Below, piece after piece: positions 11,141 to 22,776 of a stretch of DNA of 64,000 nucleotides. The stretch comes from Vitis vinifera (lineage: Eukaryota > Streptophyta > Magnoliopsida > Vitales > Vitaceae): positions 129,001 through 193,000 of the forward strand of contig NC_081820.1 of assembly GCF_030704535.1 (NCBI RefSeq), written 5' to 3'. The notes under the pieces are model-generated. The model did not search any database. It saw only the letters and a program-made list of their open reading frames with translations, and was not told the DNA's origin. The position numbers and the translations under genes were made by a program. Positions within the stretch are counted from its first letter, which is position 1; every line of letters begins with the position of its first letter.

Positions 11141-12806
11141 ATGGCTTTCCATGGATGCTGCTTCACTTTGGCTTTGGCTCTTCTCCTTCACATCCTTGTC
11201 ATCCTCTTCACTCCCAACACTATTCTTCCAGCTAATGCTCATAGATCAAGTAACTCCCCTCCTGCCATGAAGTTGAACGTGATTGATCGATGCTGGAGAA
11301 GGAGCCGTAACTGGCAGAGGCACAGACAACTGCTCGCAACCTGCTCGGTGGGTTTTGCTGGGAAGATGACTAACAATATTGGAACAGACTTGATACGCTA
11401 TGAAGTTACAGATCCTAGTGACCACCCCTTGAATCCCAAGCCAGGAACTCTCAGATTCGGTGCCACCAACATTAAAGGAAAGGTGTGGATAACATTCAAA
11501 CAAAGCATGAGAATCAAACTCGAGAAACCGCTACTCATTAGTAGTTTCACCACCATTGATGGGAGAGGTGCCAGCATTCACATTGCAGGAGGTGCATGCC
11601 TCTTGCTTCATGAGGTAGTGTTTTCTCAACATATCTTCAAACCCCTACTAATAATCAAGAACAGTGTTCCTAAAACAAACCTTAATTGAATCTATCACTA
11701 GGTGACTAATGTAATCATCCACGGTATCCGGATTCACCACTGCCGAGCCCAAATGCCTGGTCAAGTGTTGGGTCCAGATTCAAAGATGATGGAGCTGGGT
11801 CATGTAGATGGGGATGCAATCAGGCTGGTTGCATCCTCACAAATTTGGATAGATCACAATACACTCTACGAGTGCCAGGATGGTCTCCTGGATGTCACCC
11901 GTGGTTCTACAGACATCACCATCTCAAACAACTGGTTCAGAAATCATGATAAAGTTATGCTCCTAGGCCATGATGATGAGTATCTTCAAGACAAGAACAT
12001 GAAGGTAACAGTTGCCTTCAACCATTTTGGTCCTAATTGCTACCAGCGGATGCCAAGGTACAATCACTTATACATACACTCAGGCTGAACAATCTGAATA
12101 CAAAAACAACCAAACCATGTCAACCCAATCTAAAAAATAAATATCTTACATTCTCTTCCCATCATACTGAATCTTTGCAGGGTCCGCCATGGATATACAC
12201 ATGTAGTCAACAATCTCTATCTGGGATGGGAACAGTATGCCATAGGAGGAAGCATGAACCCTAGCGTTTTGAGTGAAGCAAACCTCTTTATTGCACCAGA
12301 ATCAGGGACGAAAGAGGTAATAGGCTAATAGCAACTGTTTCATTCTTTGGTTATACAAAAGGGCTACTCCCATTTCCCATCATCCATATAAAGACATAAA
12401 TATACAAGAAAAATTCAATCTAAGCCGAAGGATGAGAGAAGATGGCTACAAAGTTGGTGATCAATTGATCATGACTTCAGGAGATATCCAAAGACTTAAA
12501 ATGAGAAGCCAGATTCAAAATTGTGCGCTGGAATTTATCATACCTAAGCTATTTCTATTAACTCCTTCAAAAATTGATTAACAGGTAACCTGGAGACAAG
12601 ACAACAATGAAAATGGAAGATCATGGAATTTTCAGTCTGTGAGGGATGTTTTTGAAAATGGAGCTCATTTCAGCCAAACAGGTGACTCTGCAAAAAGGCC
12701 ACACTATAACCATCTACAGACGTTCCGAGTTGCAGATGCCAAAGCAGTAAGGCCAATTACAAGGTCATCAGGTGCTTTGCGATGCCGTAAAAGATCCAGA
12801 TGCTGA
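11141..12806 (+). CDS. Pectate lyase (polysaccharide lyase family 1), four exons
   Basis: Exons are 11141-11614, 11702-12057, 12181-12316 and 12585-12806, giving 395 residues; all introns are GT-AG and phases agree. The enzyme cleaves demethylated homogalacturonan in the cell wall by beta-elimination, using calcium. A hydrophobic signal peptide (about residues 1-33) indicates secretion. [18 protein letters not shown] follows, typical of plant members. The beta-helix carries VDGDAI (193-198), WIDH (207-210), DGLLDV (218-223) and VMLLGH (243-248). QRMPRVRHG contains Arg277, aligned with the catalytic Arg of bacterial PelC, and aspartates in VDGDAI and DGLLDV are the expected calcium ligands. 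The C-terminus CRKRSRC is usual for the family. An AATAAA lies at 12997. No defect is seen. Confidence 0.93.
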
Positions 12807-12996
12807 ATCAAGACTGAAGGAGAAAAATGGCCAATTCCTGTATGAGGATAGGACTACATAGAAACAGATTCCTTCTCTGGCTGTATAACATATTTTGGTT
12901 TCTACTTTGCTTTGTTCAATACAGTATTCACTGAAACCTAGTTTAGGTCAGAGAGAGAATATTTGTACTAAGAAACAAAGCATATGCTTGAACATC

Positions 12997-13002
12997 AATA
13001 AA
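12997..13002 (+). terminator. Polyadenylation signal of the pectate lyase gene
   Basis: AATAAA lies 190 bases after the stop at 12806, a normal plant 3' UTR length. The stop codon of the convergent gene is only about 50 bases further on, so the two 3' UTRs probably overlap. Confidence 0.6.
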
Positions 13003-13054
13003 ACAACAATGAAGAAATAGAATGTTGGACCAGCACATAACCATTCTTTTCCGA

Positions 13055-15484
13055 TCAATCATCTTCATCATCAGAACTCTCATATGCTAATCCAAGTAAG
13101 CTTTTAACAGGGTTCTCTGCTTTAGTCGCATCTTCTGCTTTTTTTGATCTTGACAGAGGACTCTCGCCTGCCTTCAGCTGGTCAACTTCAGACTTATGAT
13201 TTTTCAAAGCAGAGTCACTTGAATTTGGGGCAGTCTGATTACCATTAGATGGACTTGACACTCTATGCCGCTTGGGTTTGACTTCCACCACCTTTTTCAG
13301 CAAATCTTGCTGTCTGCAATTTAGATAATCACTTAGATTAGAGCAGAGAAGGCACTTAAAGAAAGGTGTTGTGGGTGTAAATGAGAAAGGAGTAGTGATA
13401 AACCTAATCCCACTCTTTGGCTTGGGCTCAACACGAAGGGGCAAGGGAACCGTTGCCGGTGAAGAATCTGCTAAACTTGCAGCTTTGTGCCAGTTAATTA
13501 AGGAAGAGAAAGAGACCATACTCTGGTTTCCAAGGGTCATGCACAGAAGATAACCTAGCCTACACAATGGACTTTCTTAAATGAATCTAATTACTTCTAG
13601 TTGTTTAGAAACCCTATTAAAGGGTACTTTATTTTCACAGCACTTGAAAACACAACTCTGATATATAAATTAAAGAAATCACCTAGAGCTTCATTGGTAT
13701 TAAGTTTCTCATCACTCATAGGGTACTTGAAAACCACATTAAAATAGTCTGATTTGATTTCTTCATATTAAGTTTCTCATCACTCATAGAGTACTTGAAA
13801 ACCACATTAGAATAGTCTGATTTGATTTCTTCAACTTTTACACATGACTCTATAAATGAATCCCCTAAAGCTTCATTGTACTAAGTAAACTAAACCAGCT
13901 ACATCATCACAATAAAGAAGCAGCCACTCTCATTTTCAGGATATCACTTTCCGCAAAAAACATCATCACATTTCATACTTTTTTTTGCAATAAAATTTGC
14001 ATGCCAGAACATTACGAGCTATCTCAACCCCAATGACACAGCCACCCTAATGTACACAGTTGCAAATCTAAAGGCACACGAAAGGATATCTTAAATGCAG
14101 CAAAGGCACGCTTCTCTGTGCGGCGTAAAAGGCGTTCTGCATCCTCCTCAGCCTCCATCTGCTCCTTGAGATAGAGTAGATCATCACTGTCCAATGCTGC
14201 ATATTCAAACTTAACCAAAATTCAAAAAAAAACAAAAAAAAACTAAAGGTATATATTGAAGGAAAAAGGAACCAAAAACCCAGCCAGAGAGAGGCAGAGA
14301 CAGTACCGCCTCGTCCATGAAGGTAACCTCCACGTTCCCCTGCAACCTCTTGCATCTGCTCACATCAACCACCCGGTAGGCAATGCCAAGATCCCTGCCG
14401 GGGCATGTTATCAGAAAACTCTCCACAGAATGTCATATAAAAAGAGAAGAGATGTAATTTAAACTGGAGTTAGCTGCACATGACTGATGAATGTAGTGCA
14501 CCACCCATCAGGCCATTTATCTCTTGATATACTACTATCAGTGCCATAAAAGGGTGGTTGTGGCTAGAACTACTACAAATGAACAGAATTTAAGTCAAAA
14601 AAAAAAAAGGAAGAAAAGAAAGAAGGGAAAAGGAGAAGAAGAAACCCTGTTAACCAGCCTCAACAAACCCTGGTTGAAGAACACTGAGCACAGCCTAGTT
14701 GAACCTACAAGTTATTAAGTTGGTATGGAGCTGTGCAGATGTACTAAAATGTAACCCATCTACACTAGTCAAAGACACCATATTAGGGGTAACATATAGC
14801 ACCACTATCGAAAATCAAACAGGACCTTCCAAAACTCACTGCCCATTCAAGTACATCCCAAGAGGCCCTCGACAACCTCTTGCATACCCTATGCTTCTCC
14901 TTACCCAACACCCCCCTCCCAACAACCCAAAAAAAAAAAAATAGGACACCCTTCTAAAATTAGGGTTAGCATCTTCAACCTAGCACCTCACTAAACAAAC
15001 CCCACGAGTTGGGGCACTTCCACAAATGGGGAACCCGAAACAAGAACACAAACTCCCTCTTCATCATCGTATAATTAGGTTCCAATGAGCTAAATAGTTC
15101 AAACCACATCCTTCATTCAAAACCCAAAATTGAAAACCGTCATTAAACTTTAGATTCTACAACAGAACCAAATATACAAATGGAAATTTCATAAAAACGG
15201 CACACCATCACATCTCATATCCAAATAATAAAAACTAAAGAATAAGAAAAAGGATAGGATAAGCGATTCGCTAACCTTGGCAACCATGCGCTGGAAAGTG
15301 ATATCTTCATCATCAATTTTGTCCTTCCCTTTTCCCCATTTCTTATCTGCAACAACAATTCAAATCAGATAAGAAATTTTCTCCCATAGTTGTATATGCA
15401 TACATGAAATCTAACATTCAATGAAAAGAAAATACCTTTAGGGTCTGTGAGATTTGTGTATTCTCGAACTTCTCTTCCAGCCAT
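13055..15484 (-). CDS. NIP30/FAM192A-domain nuclear protein, six exons with an AT-AC intron
   Basis: Reading right to left, exons are 15484-15436, 15346-15276, 14355-14307, 14196-14090, 13486-13404 and 13313-13055, giving 205 residues in one frame. The N-terminal 100 residues (MAGREVREYTNL, FQRMVAKMQEVAGERGGYLH, then a Glu-rich helix) match the NIP30 domain of FAM192A/PSME3IP1 proteins. In animals these bind the proteasome activator PA28-gamma; the plant role is not established. The tail is basic (KPKRHR) and ends in an acidic Ser/Asp/Glu cluster (YESSDDEDD), which fits a nuclear protein. Intron 4 (14089-13487) starts ATATCCTTT and ends AC, which is U12-type; the others are GT-AG. It converges on the pectate lyase gene, with 248 bases between the stops. 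Confidence 0.9.
13487..14089 (-). other. U12-type AT-AC intron
   Basis: On the minus strand the 5' splice site is ATATCCTTT at 14089-14081, the textbook U12 consensus. A branch site TTCCTTAAT lies at 13505-13497, matching TTCCTTRAY. The intron ends CAC with its last base at 13487, 11 bases after the branch A at 13498. Joining AAG to AAAGCTGCAAGT keeps the frame and gives FAAFKKAASLADSS, as expected for the family. No in-frame GT-AG choice that I can see gives this join. Confidence 0.9.
13698..13833. repeat. 68-bp tandem duplication inside the U12-type intron
   Basis: Two adjacent copies of a 68-base unit starting TATTAAGTTTCTCATCACTC differ at only two positions that I can see (GGG/GAG and AAAA/AGAA). 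It lies within the AT-AC intron and far from its splice signals. Confidence 0.85.
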
Positions 15485-16119
15485 TGTTATTTACTCAATC
15501 AAATTCTCATCAATTTCCAAGTACAAAATCAGAAACTGACTTGATAGGGTTTAGATTCGGCTTCGTTTCTTTGCTTATCGCTCTTCACAGTCTCCCAATT
15601 TTTTTGTTCGCTCTCCGCGATCTCTTTTGCTATGTGAAAAGACTTAAAAGGGCCAAACTTTTATACGGTATATTAAAAAATTTTCAAATTTAAAAAGAAA
15701 AGGAGAAAAGTTGTAGAAATTTTTGTTTGGACTTTGGAGAGGGTTTTTTTAAGGAAATCTAAGCACAACATTTTTATAATTCACACCAAATTTGATATTT
15801 ATTATTTTAAGGATATTCTTGCTATAATAATTAAAGCCATTTTTTAGATATCTTTAACAATATTAATATTTTCATTAAATATTTTTGAAAAAATTTCATC
15901 AAATGCATTTTTCCCCTTTTTGCGAGCTTTTGTTCAAATATTGTGATTTTGAATTAATAATCGCCCTCTTACTTGTTTAATTGCTTTTGATGGATAAACA
16001 ATATATCTTAATTACTTTAAAGAATTTGTTTAATTACTTTAGTTATTAAGGAAAATTTAGTTTCTTAAAATTATATATATGGCATTAGTATTTTAGTTGT
16101 TCGAAGCACAAACAAGATG

Positions 16120-16560
16120 CTTCAAATGAGCCTCCCCGTGAATTTATATATAGCCCAGCTTTCAGAGACTCTTACACTTAACCATTAGTGGGAAGAATAT
16201 AGAAGGTTTTAGATAGGTTTAGAGAAGTCTACACATTTCTAAACTATGGTGGAAGGCATGAGAGGAGTCTAAAACTTTCTAAAGAATTCTAGAGATCTCT
16301 TGTATATTATTGTATGTAGGGTTGTACATAGAATGGTGTAGGGTGTTCTATAATATTTTTTATTTGCAAGGAACCTCCAAGGTTCCAGAGAGTTCCATTG
16401 GTGCCTATAAATAGGTAATGTCTCATTTAGCCAAGACACCAAACAAGTGAGTTCCCAAAGCACTTGTAAATATTCCTTTGAGCAATAAGAGTTTTCATTC
16501 TTTAAGAGTTTTCATTCTTTAAGAGTTGCTTACTATGCCTTCTAAAACTTCCAAGTCGTG
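16120..16560 (+). mobile_element. Possible LTR fossil
   Basis: The stretch has an LTR-like promoter and end arrangement: a TATA box in GCCTATAAATAGG near 16403, then a short leader with TTTGAGCAATAAGAG near 16476 that could serve as a processing signal. It resembles long terminal repeats of plant copia-type elements in style. I cannot see paired ends, a primer-binding site or internal genes, so borders and family are uncertain. It looks old and incomplete. Confidence 0.35.
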
Positions 16561-17230
16561 AGCATTTTAACCTAACAAGTTAAGCATTGGGAGTAAGACT
16601 GACTTGGCAAAATCAAGTGTCTTGATTTGTCTAAGTATCGCACGAGCTTATGAAAAGATTAAGTCCATGACACTAGGCTCAAGGTGCAACCACCCCCTAA
16701 GTATAGCACCTTACTTGACAAAACATGTATCTTGTTGAAGAGGCGTATCTTGTTTACTTTACTTTATATTTTTAAATACTTTTGTTTTTGAAAATTTTAA
16801 TTATATATTGAAATTTATATAATTTCATTACTCTCTTTTATTAAATGTTTCTTTTGAATGTTTGAAATCTCAACCTTTTTATTCATTGGATTGGATTTTG
16901 GATCATATTTTATAAAATTAATATGCATACTAAGTCAGGTTTCACTTCATTCAAACTCACATCTTGTGTTACACCTTGTGGCTAAGTTATAGGATACTTT
17001 GGCACTTTAGGTGTGTCTTGCACCTTTTAAAACTATGATGAAGCAAATTCTTTATTACAAAATTTTTTATTCAATTTGAAAAATAGAGAAAGTCAATCTA
17101 GTCCATTCAGTTTTCATCTTGAAAATAATGGATTTGATAGTATTAAACCAAACTAGCATATATTCGAATGTTAAAATATAAAAAATAAAAGTTAAAGTTA
17201 TAAGCCTTAAAGTTCTTAACCTTTCCTTCT

Positions 17231-17306
17231 TTCCTTGTTAATCTTATCATCCAGTAACATTTCAATTCTTTCCTTGTTAATCTATCATCTAGTAACATTT
17301 CAATTT
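17231..17306. repeat. About 38-bp imperfect tandem duplication
   Basis: CTTTCCTTGTTAATCT, then ATCATC(C/T)AGTAACATTTCAATT, appears twice in a row with small differences. Confidence 0.7.
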
Positions 17307-18219
17307 TAGCACTCCACCGTAGGCATAGTTGGATTGTGCATAAACTGCCTCTAATAGTTGACAAGGTTTAAAATTGAATTAGAATTACTTTCAACGAGTC
17401 TAACAATTTTAGTAAAATATTTAGAGACTCTTCCATCCTTTCATCAAGGTATTGCTAAATAAGTTTATCAATGATAAGCCTAAAGATTTTCATTTTGATG
17501 CCCTAAATATTGCTTTAAGTTAGCCCAACTTATTTACTTTTCAAGTTAAGCCAATTTATTGATTTAATTCAAACCGGCCTAAAAAAGAGGTACACCTGAA
17601 TGATATTTGTTTTTTCATTTAAATCTAAATAGAACTTAATTTAACTTAAATCTAAAAACAACTTTATAGTATTAAATATTAAGTTATCTATTTTTCACAA
17701 TAAAAGTTGAGTGTGAGGGTTAGGGATCATAAATGTGAATTAGTTAACTTTTTAGGTTAAAAAGTAAAACATTTTTACTTTTTCTATTTAATTAAAAATA
17801 TTGATAAATAAGTTAAAAGTTAAAAAAAAACTTTAAAAACAAACATTAAAGACTAAAAGTAAATTGTATTTAATATTAAGTTTTAAAAAAATAAACAATA
17901 GTTTAGCTTGGTTCAATTCATTAGTAACTTACAAAGTCTCGTTTCTATAAACCTTTTCTTTGAATTAACTTTACTTACACTCCCAATTATCTAAATAAAT
18001 TGGTTTATGTTGTAAAACAAGGACAAATATAATGCAAATCAAAGTAGTAGAGATAAAATATATCTTACTTTGATATATAATATGGAAGAAGGAATCAAAT
18101 AAGAGAATTGAGAAAGTGAAAGAGAGAGAGAGAGAGAGAATGAGAGGAAGAGCTTTCTTTCTTTCTCGGGATGCTTTTACATGGGGGGGGTAAGAAGCCT
18201 TTTATAGGCTTCATAATAT

Positions 18220-18260
18220 GAACTCCCATTACTCATCTTAAAGATGAGTAAATGGAGTTC
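18220..18260. repeat. Near-perfect inverted repeat (hairpin)
   Basis: GAACTCCCATTACTCATCTT is followed after one base by AAGATGAGTAAATGGAGTTC, its near-exact reverse complement. Weaker pairing of flanking CATAAT sequences extends the stem. It could be a relic of a small inverted-repeat transposon or part of an LTR leader; the sequence does not decide. Confidence 0.75.
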
Positions 18261-18393
18261 ATAATGGCCATCAATGTGGTCATTCATTATTTTTCATTTA
18301 CAACAGTTTAAATTAATTTTATGACTATTTTAGACTAATTTTCATTAAAGACTTGTGTTTTACTCAAAAATCAATCAAATAAAGTTTAGATTT

Positions 18394-18643
18394 AATAAGT
18401 ATTCATCAATGCAAAAATATTTCTTGTTAGATGATTAAACGTGATTTTCTTCCCATAATTTTTTTTTTCTAAGAAAGTGGACTTAGGTTGCCAAATTATT
18501 TGAATGATTTTCTTGTTAGATGATTAATAAGTATTCATCAATGCAAAAATATTTCTTGTTAGATGATTAAACGTGATTTTCTTCCCATAATTTTTTTTTT
18601 CTAAGAAAGTGGACTTGGGTTGCCAAATTATTTGAGTGATTTA
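18394..18643. repeat. 132-bp tandem duplication
   Basis: The unit beginning AATAAGTATTCATCAATGC at 18394 starts again at 18526. Both contain TTTCTTGTTAGATGATTAAA, a T-run and GTGGACTT(A/G)GGTTGCC. Only a few differences are visible, so the duplication is fairly recent. Confidence 0.85.
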
Positions 18644-18885
18644 AAAGAGAATTTATAGGTCATTCAAATAGTTAAAAGTCATTACCATAAAAAGAAAACT
18701 AAACATGATCATAATGGTAATGATAATAAATAAGGTACATATGCACAATATATAAATTATTAAATTCAATAACCATATAGACATTTTTGTATGAGAGACA
18801 AAGCCTTAATTTCAAAATAATATACACATGGGATGCAGTGACAGTGACAGTGAAATAATAAAAAAGAGAAACAAATGAAAATATC

Positions 18886-21295
18886 TCAAACTAGGCAGCT
18901 GCTTCTGGTTAAGCAAATTTGGAAGCCATTCACTAAACGAGCAGATGGGAAAAATGACATCCTATCTTCTTTCATCTGCCTCCACCTGAATCAATATTCC
19001 CAAAATATTTGGAATTTAAAAAGTTGATTAAATAAAATTACAGAAAGGGGGTGTTGTCTGTTGTGTAATGGTAGAGAGAAAGAGGAAGGACCTGTAAGTG
19101 GTAACAAAGTAGTGGAGAAAGAGTGCAATTTGAAGACGAGCCAACTCTGCTCCTGGACAAAATCTAGCCCCTCCTCCAAATGGACTGTATAATGGACTGC
19201 TCCTCCAATTTCTTTTTTCCTTCATTCATTTTTTTTTTTTTTTTTTTTTTGAGTTATTAGAATAACACAAAAGGTATCTATAAAGTGGTCGAAGAAAAAA
19301 AACTAGAAAGAAAAGGTTGAATGAATGAATGAATGTACTTGATTTTCAGGTTCCATCCATCTCCAAGGATTGAAGGAGAGAGCTCCCTTGTATATATTCT
19401 CATCCAAATGCACTGCTGAAAGAAAGGGTACCACAAAGCACCCTTTGGGAATCACATAATCTGCCAATTCAACCCAATACATCTATTATAACCCATTAAT
19501 TCATTTTCTTCTTCATTATAAGCACTTGTGGTGGAATTATACATACCTTGGTATTTAACATCTTCTTTTGCCTCCCTCATCAACCATATTGCAATGCCCC
19601 CAAGTCTAAGTGTTTCATCAATCACCTGTTTTCCCAACATTGTTATTAATTCTATATCTACCTTAACTTTCTTCAATGAAATTAATCTGGGCTGTAATGG
19701 AAAATCTAGCTAGCTAGCTAGCAGCATTATATATGATGACTTACACATTGAGTGAAAGGCATTGCTTTATAATCTTGCCATGTCAGTAGCTCTTCTTCTC
19801 CATTGATAGGCCTGCTTCTTATACTACAGTGCTCATCCTGTTCAAATTGTAAGACCATACATAGATATCAAGATACCGATCAGTAGCAAAAAGCCAAAAA
19901 CAAACTGTGGCTTATTCGGTTATTCTATATATATACTCTTAAGAGATAAATTAATGTATTGGACACATAATTACCAGTAGTTGCTTCATTGCCCTAGGGC
20001 AGTGAGTGAGGAAATAAACAGCAAAGAGCATGGTTTTAGCTGTTGTTTCATTCCCAGCAAACAGAAGATTGATAATGAAGTCAGCTACTGCATCATCACC
20101 CAAGCTTTCTTCCTCTATTAGTCTTCCAAGTACACCATCACCTTCTTTCGATGATAAGTTTTGCTGTCGGCGCATCTGTATTATCCTGTTGATTTTGCTT
20201 ATTATAGCCTCCCTTGCCTGTTAATTTTAGCATATATACAGCTCAGAAATGCATTTTTCATATATACTAACATAAAAATAAACGAAATGAAATGTTTAAT
20301 TGACATGAAGTTGGTCATTTATTGTAGCACTTTTGTTTAAATGTACAGTTGAATCAAATGAATAGATGGTGTGAACGGAGAGAAAGCCGGATCATGCACC
20401 TTCATGGCAGTGTGGAAAGCGAAACCCGGAAAGTTGATTGGAATAGAGAGACACCCATCAACGAAATCAGAGAACAGTTGAGCCATTTGGTTGATTTCAG
20501 ACTCAGTAGACACACCCAGCAGTTGATTCACCATCAGGTTAATGGCCACCTGCACAATGATTTAAGTATCAGACTCTCATACATACTAAACCCAATAAAA
20601 TTAAATTACCTCCTACTCAGACTGATTGGACTTGCCTTTCTGCAAACATCCTGAAGGAGAATAACTTGATTGTTAGCAAAATTGCCCAAGGTTTGCAGCA
20701 TAATCATTTGAATATCCTTCAAAAAATGAAACTTAAGCTTCTCCAACCGCATCATATTGGATGCGATGCTATGCAGTTTCCTTTGTTGCTCTCCTTGCAC
20801 TGTAATCACCCCATTTTTCCCAACCAAATCTCTGAAAGATTTCGGGTAACTGGACTGGAACAATTTGCCTTCATTTTGCATGATGAATCTGTTAAAGCCC
20901 GAGTCTGCAGACACAACTGCCCATTTACCAAACAGACTACAAGAAAATATCTTCCCAAACCTGTTACAAAAGAGATTTAATTTATTCAACGAGATCAGCA
21001 CTTGTATATATATACATGCACAAAACAAAATATAATCCCTAGTAAATTCATCGGCTCCATACTTTAGAGCCTGCTGGTGAACAAAGCGAGGAGGATGAGG
21101 ACCTGCAACCGAGTTGTACCAACTTAAGCTATGGCCGATCAAAGGCCAACCTCTACTCCCCGGCGGCATTTTGTACACTACTGATGATCTTTCTCCGCCC
21201 ACATTCTTCTTCTTGTTGATCACAAACTTGGCAGCAAACCAAATGAACAAGAGGGTGGCTGCCACTACAGACCAACCCCAATACATTTCTCTCAT
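18886..21295 (-). CDS. CYP724B: Cytochrome P450 of the CYP724B type (brassinosteroid pathway), nine exons
   Basis: Exons right to left: 21295-21063, 20960-20636, 20549-20400, 20217-19975, 19837-19745, 19625-19547, 19460-19339, 19219-19092, 18985-18886; 490 residues, phases consistent. A membrane anchor (residues 7-26) is followed by the Pro-rich hinge PPGSRG (44-49). The I-helix has AGNETT (290-295), the K-helix ETLR (352-355), then FNPWRW, and the heme loop FGGGARFCPG carries Cys436. The whole sequence reads like CYP724B proteins, including IFSCSLFGKWAVVSAD and NFPGFAFHTAMK. Known members (rice DWARF11 and tomato homologues) hydroxylate C-22 of sterol precursors of brassinosteroids in the ER. 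Intron 2 uses a GC donor. Two in-frame ATGs nine bases apart occur at the start; I chose the first. The nearest relative, CYP90B, is a less likely alternative. Confidence 0.92.
20550..20635 (-). other. GC-AG intron in the CYP724B-type gene
   Basis: On the minus strand exon 2 ends AGAAAG and the intron begins GCAAGTCC, with GC replacing GT inside an otherwise perfect donor. It ends TGTGCAG before GTGGCC. The join gives DVCRKVAINLMVNQLL, the expected family sequence, and no nearby GT donor restores it. Confidence 0.85.
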
Positions 21296-21350
21296 TTTCT
21301 AGCTCAGATAATCAGCTGAAACCTGCAAGAGAACAACTCATCAGCCCCTC

Positions 21351-21360
21351 TATATATATA
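21351..21360 (-). promoter_or_regulatory. Probable TATA element of the CYP724B-type gene
   Basis: TATATATATA lies about 56 bases upstream of the ATG at 21295 on the minus strand, which would leave a leader of about 25-30 bases. TA runs are common in this DNA, so the assignment is tentative. Confidence 0.35.
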
Positions 21361-22745
21361 CCCATACAGAGATAAACCCAACTAATTAAGCTGTGAGTCT
21401 GATCATAACAAACATGGATTAAGAAAATGATAAAATGATTAGTGCAAAAGGGCTTCTTCTCATTGACCAGACTAACTCATCTCCAGGATTCAGCAGGGCC
21501 ACGTCTTGTAAACTTTAAATGTTTGAATATTAAACATGGATCTGAATTTAGTTGTAAGTCACCATTTCACTTTCAAGTTGTTACGAGCATATATAAAAAT
21601 AAGTGGAGCATTTGTTTAAGGAGATAGACACCATACTCTAGGAGTTGTCCAACTGTATACAATACTATTTTTAAAGGAGAGAATCACTTTTATGAAGCTT
21701 CCCCGACACCACACGCGTACCCTGAGAATATATAGTACTAGTCATGATATATATGATTCAGTTTCCACATGATACGCATTAACTTTCACCATGGATTTGC
21801 ACCTGTTGAAGATCGGAAATACATATGTCACTGCAGCAAAACAATGTGGCACTTTTGAGCATATCATATATACTTTTGAAATCTCCATAGAAAGGGTTCA
21901 AGAAATGCAAACATTCATGATTCTGCTCCACATATATATCTTTGAATGTTTAAGAAGAATCAATTTCATCATTCAGAAAATGGATGTATGATACCTCTCT
22001 TTTGTTGCAGAAGAAAAGGAGATAGGAGAAGAACCTAATGTTGAACCTTCAAACGTGGCTTTCCACTTGAAACTTGAGTTCAAACTAGAGCTAAATATTC
22101 CCACCTTATGGGTGCAGTACCGCGATGGTAATACTCCAATACTCCTCTTTTATATATGGTCCAAATTAAGTTTCAAAAGCATAAAAATAGGTGAGTCATC
22201 TTCAATTTTAAGAGATGCCCACTACCACAAACGCATGTATAATTAAAGATTAGAATATACTTGACTCGCTTTTTTTTATATATATAATATTATAATAAGA
22301 GGTTGGGAGGTAGAGGGAGATATACACTAGTAGTTTGACCAGTTGTTAGCTCGAGATTTAGACTGGGTTTTTGGCCCTAGAAGGACATCATGATATACAT
22401 GTATTTGTTACTGATTTACCCTTGTAAGATATGAGAAAATCAAAAGTGGGAACATGGTGGGTTAGGGGCAAAGTTGTGAAGAAGAGAGAAATAGGGAGGT
22501 GAGGCGTGATTCATGTGGTTATGGAGCCACTAAAAGGGGGTCAAAGATGCCAGGGATGAGCTTGAAGAAACCCTAGGTGTGGTGGGTACCTAGTTTTCAG
22601 GCCAAAAGAATGGCCCTGAATTTCAGCCTTCCTCATCCATTAACTCACACTCTGCCAGCTTGTCTCCTGTCCTCCATCACATGCTCCTTAATTTTGCCTT
22701 GTAATTTCAATTTATAATTCATATCTTCAAACTAATCCATTGTTT

Positions 22746-22770
<25 letters not shown>
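22746..22770. repeat. (TA)n microsatellite
   Basis: An uninterrupted TA run of about 25 bases, followed by ACACATATGTATGTATGTGG. Confidence 0.85.

Positions 22771-22776
<6 letters not shown>

Larger units (their letters stand above)
15485..18885. other. Intergenic region between the NIP30-type gene and the P450 gene
   Basis: About 3.4 kb of AT-rich DNA. The first 200 bases left of 15700 form the 5' leader and promoter of the minus-strand NIP30-type gene. The remainder holds an LTR-like fossil (16120-16560), a tandem duplication near 17231-17306, a GA microsatellite (18120-18139), an inverted repeat (18220-18260) and a 132-bp tandem duplication (18394-18643). No open frame resembles a protein I know. 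Confidence 0.6.
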
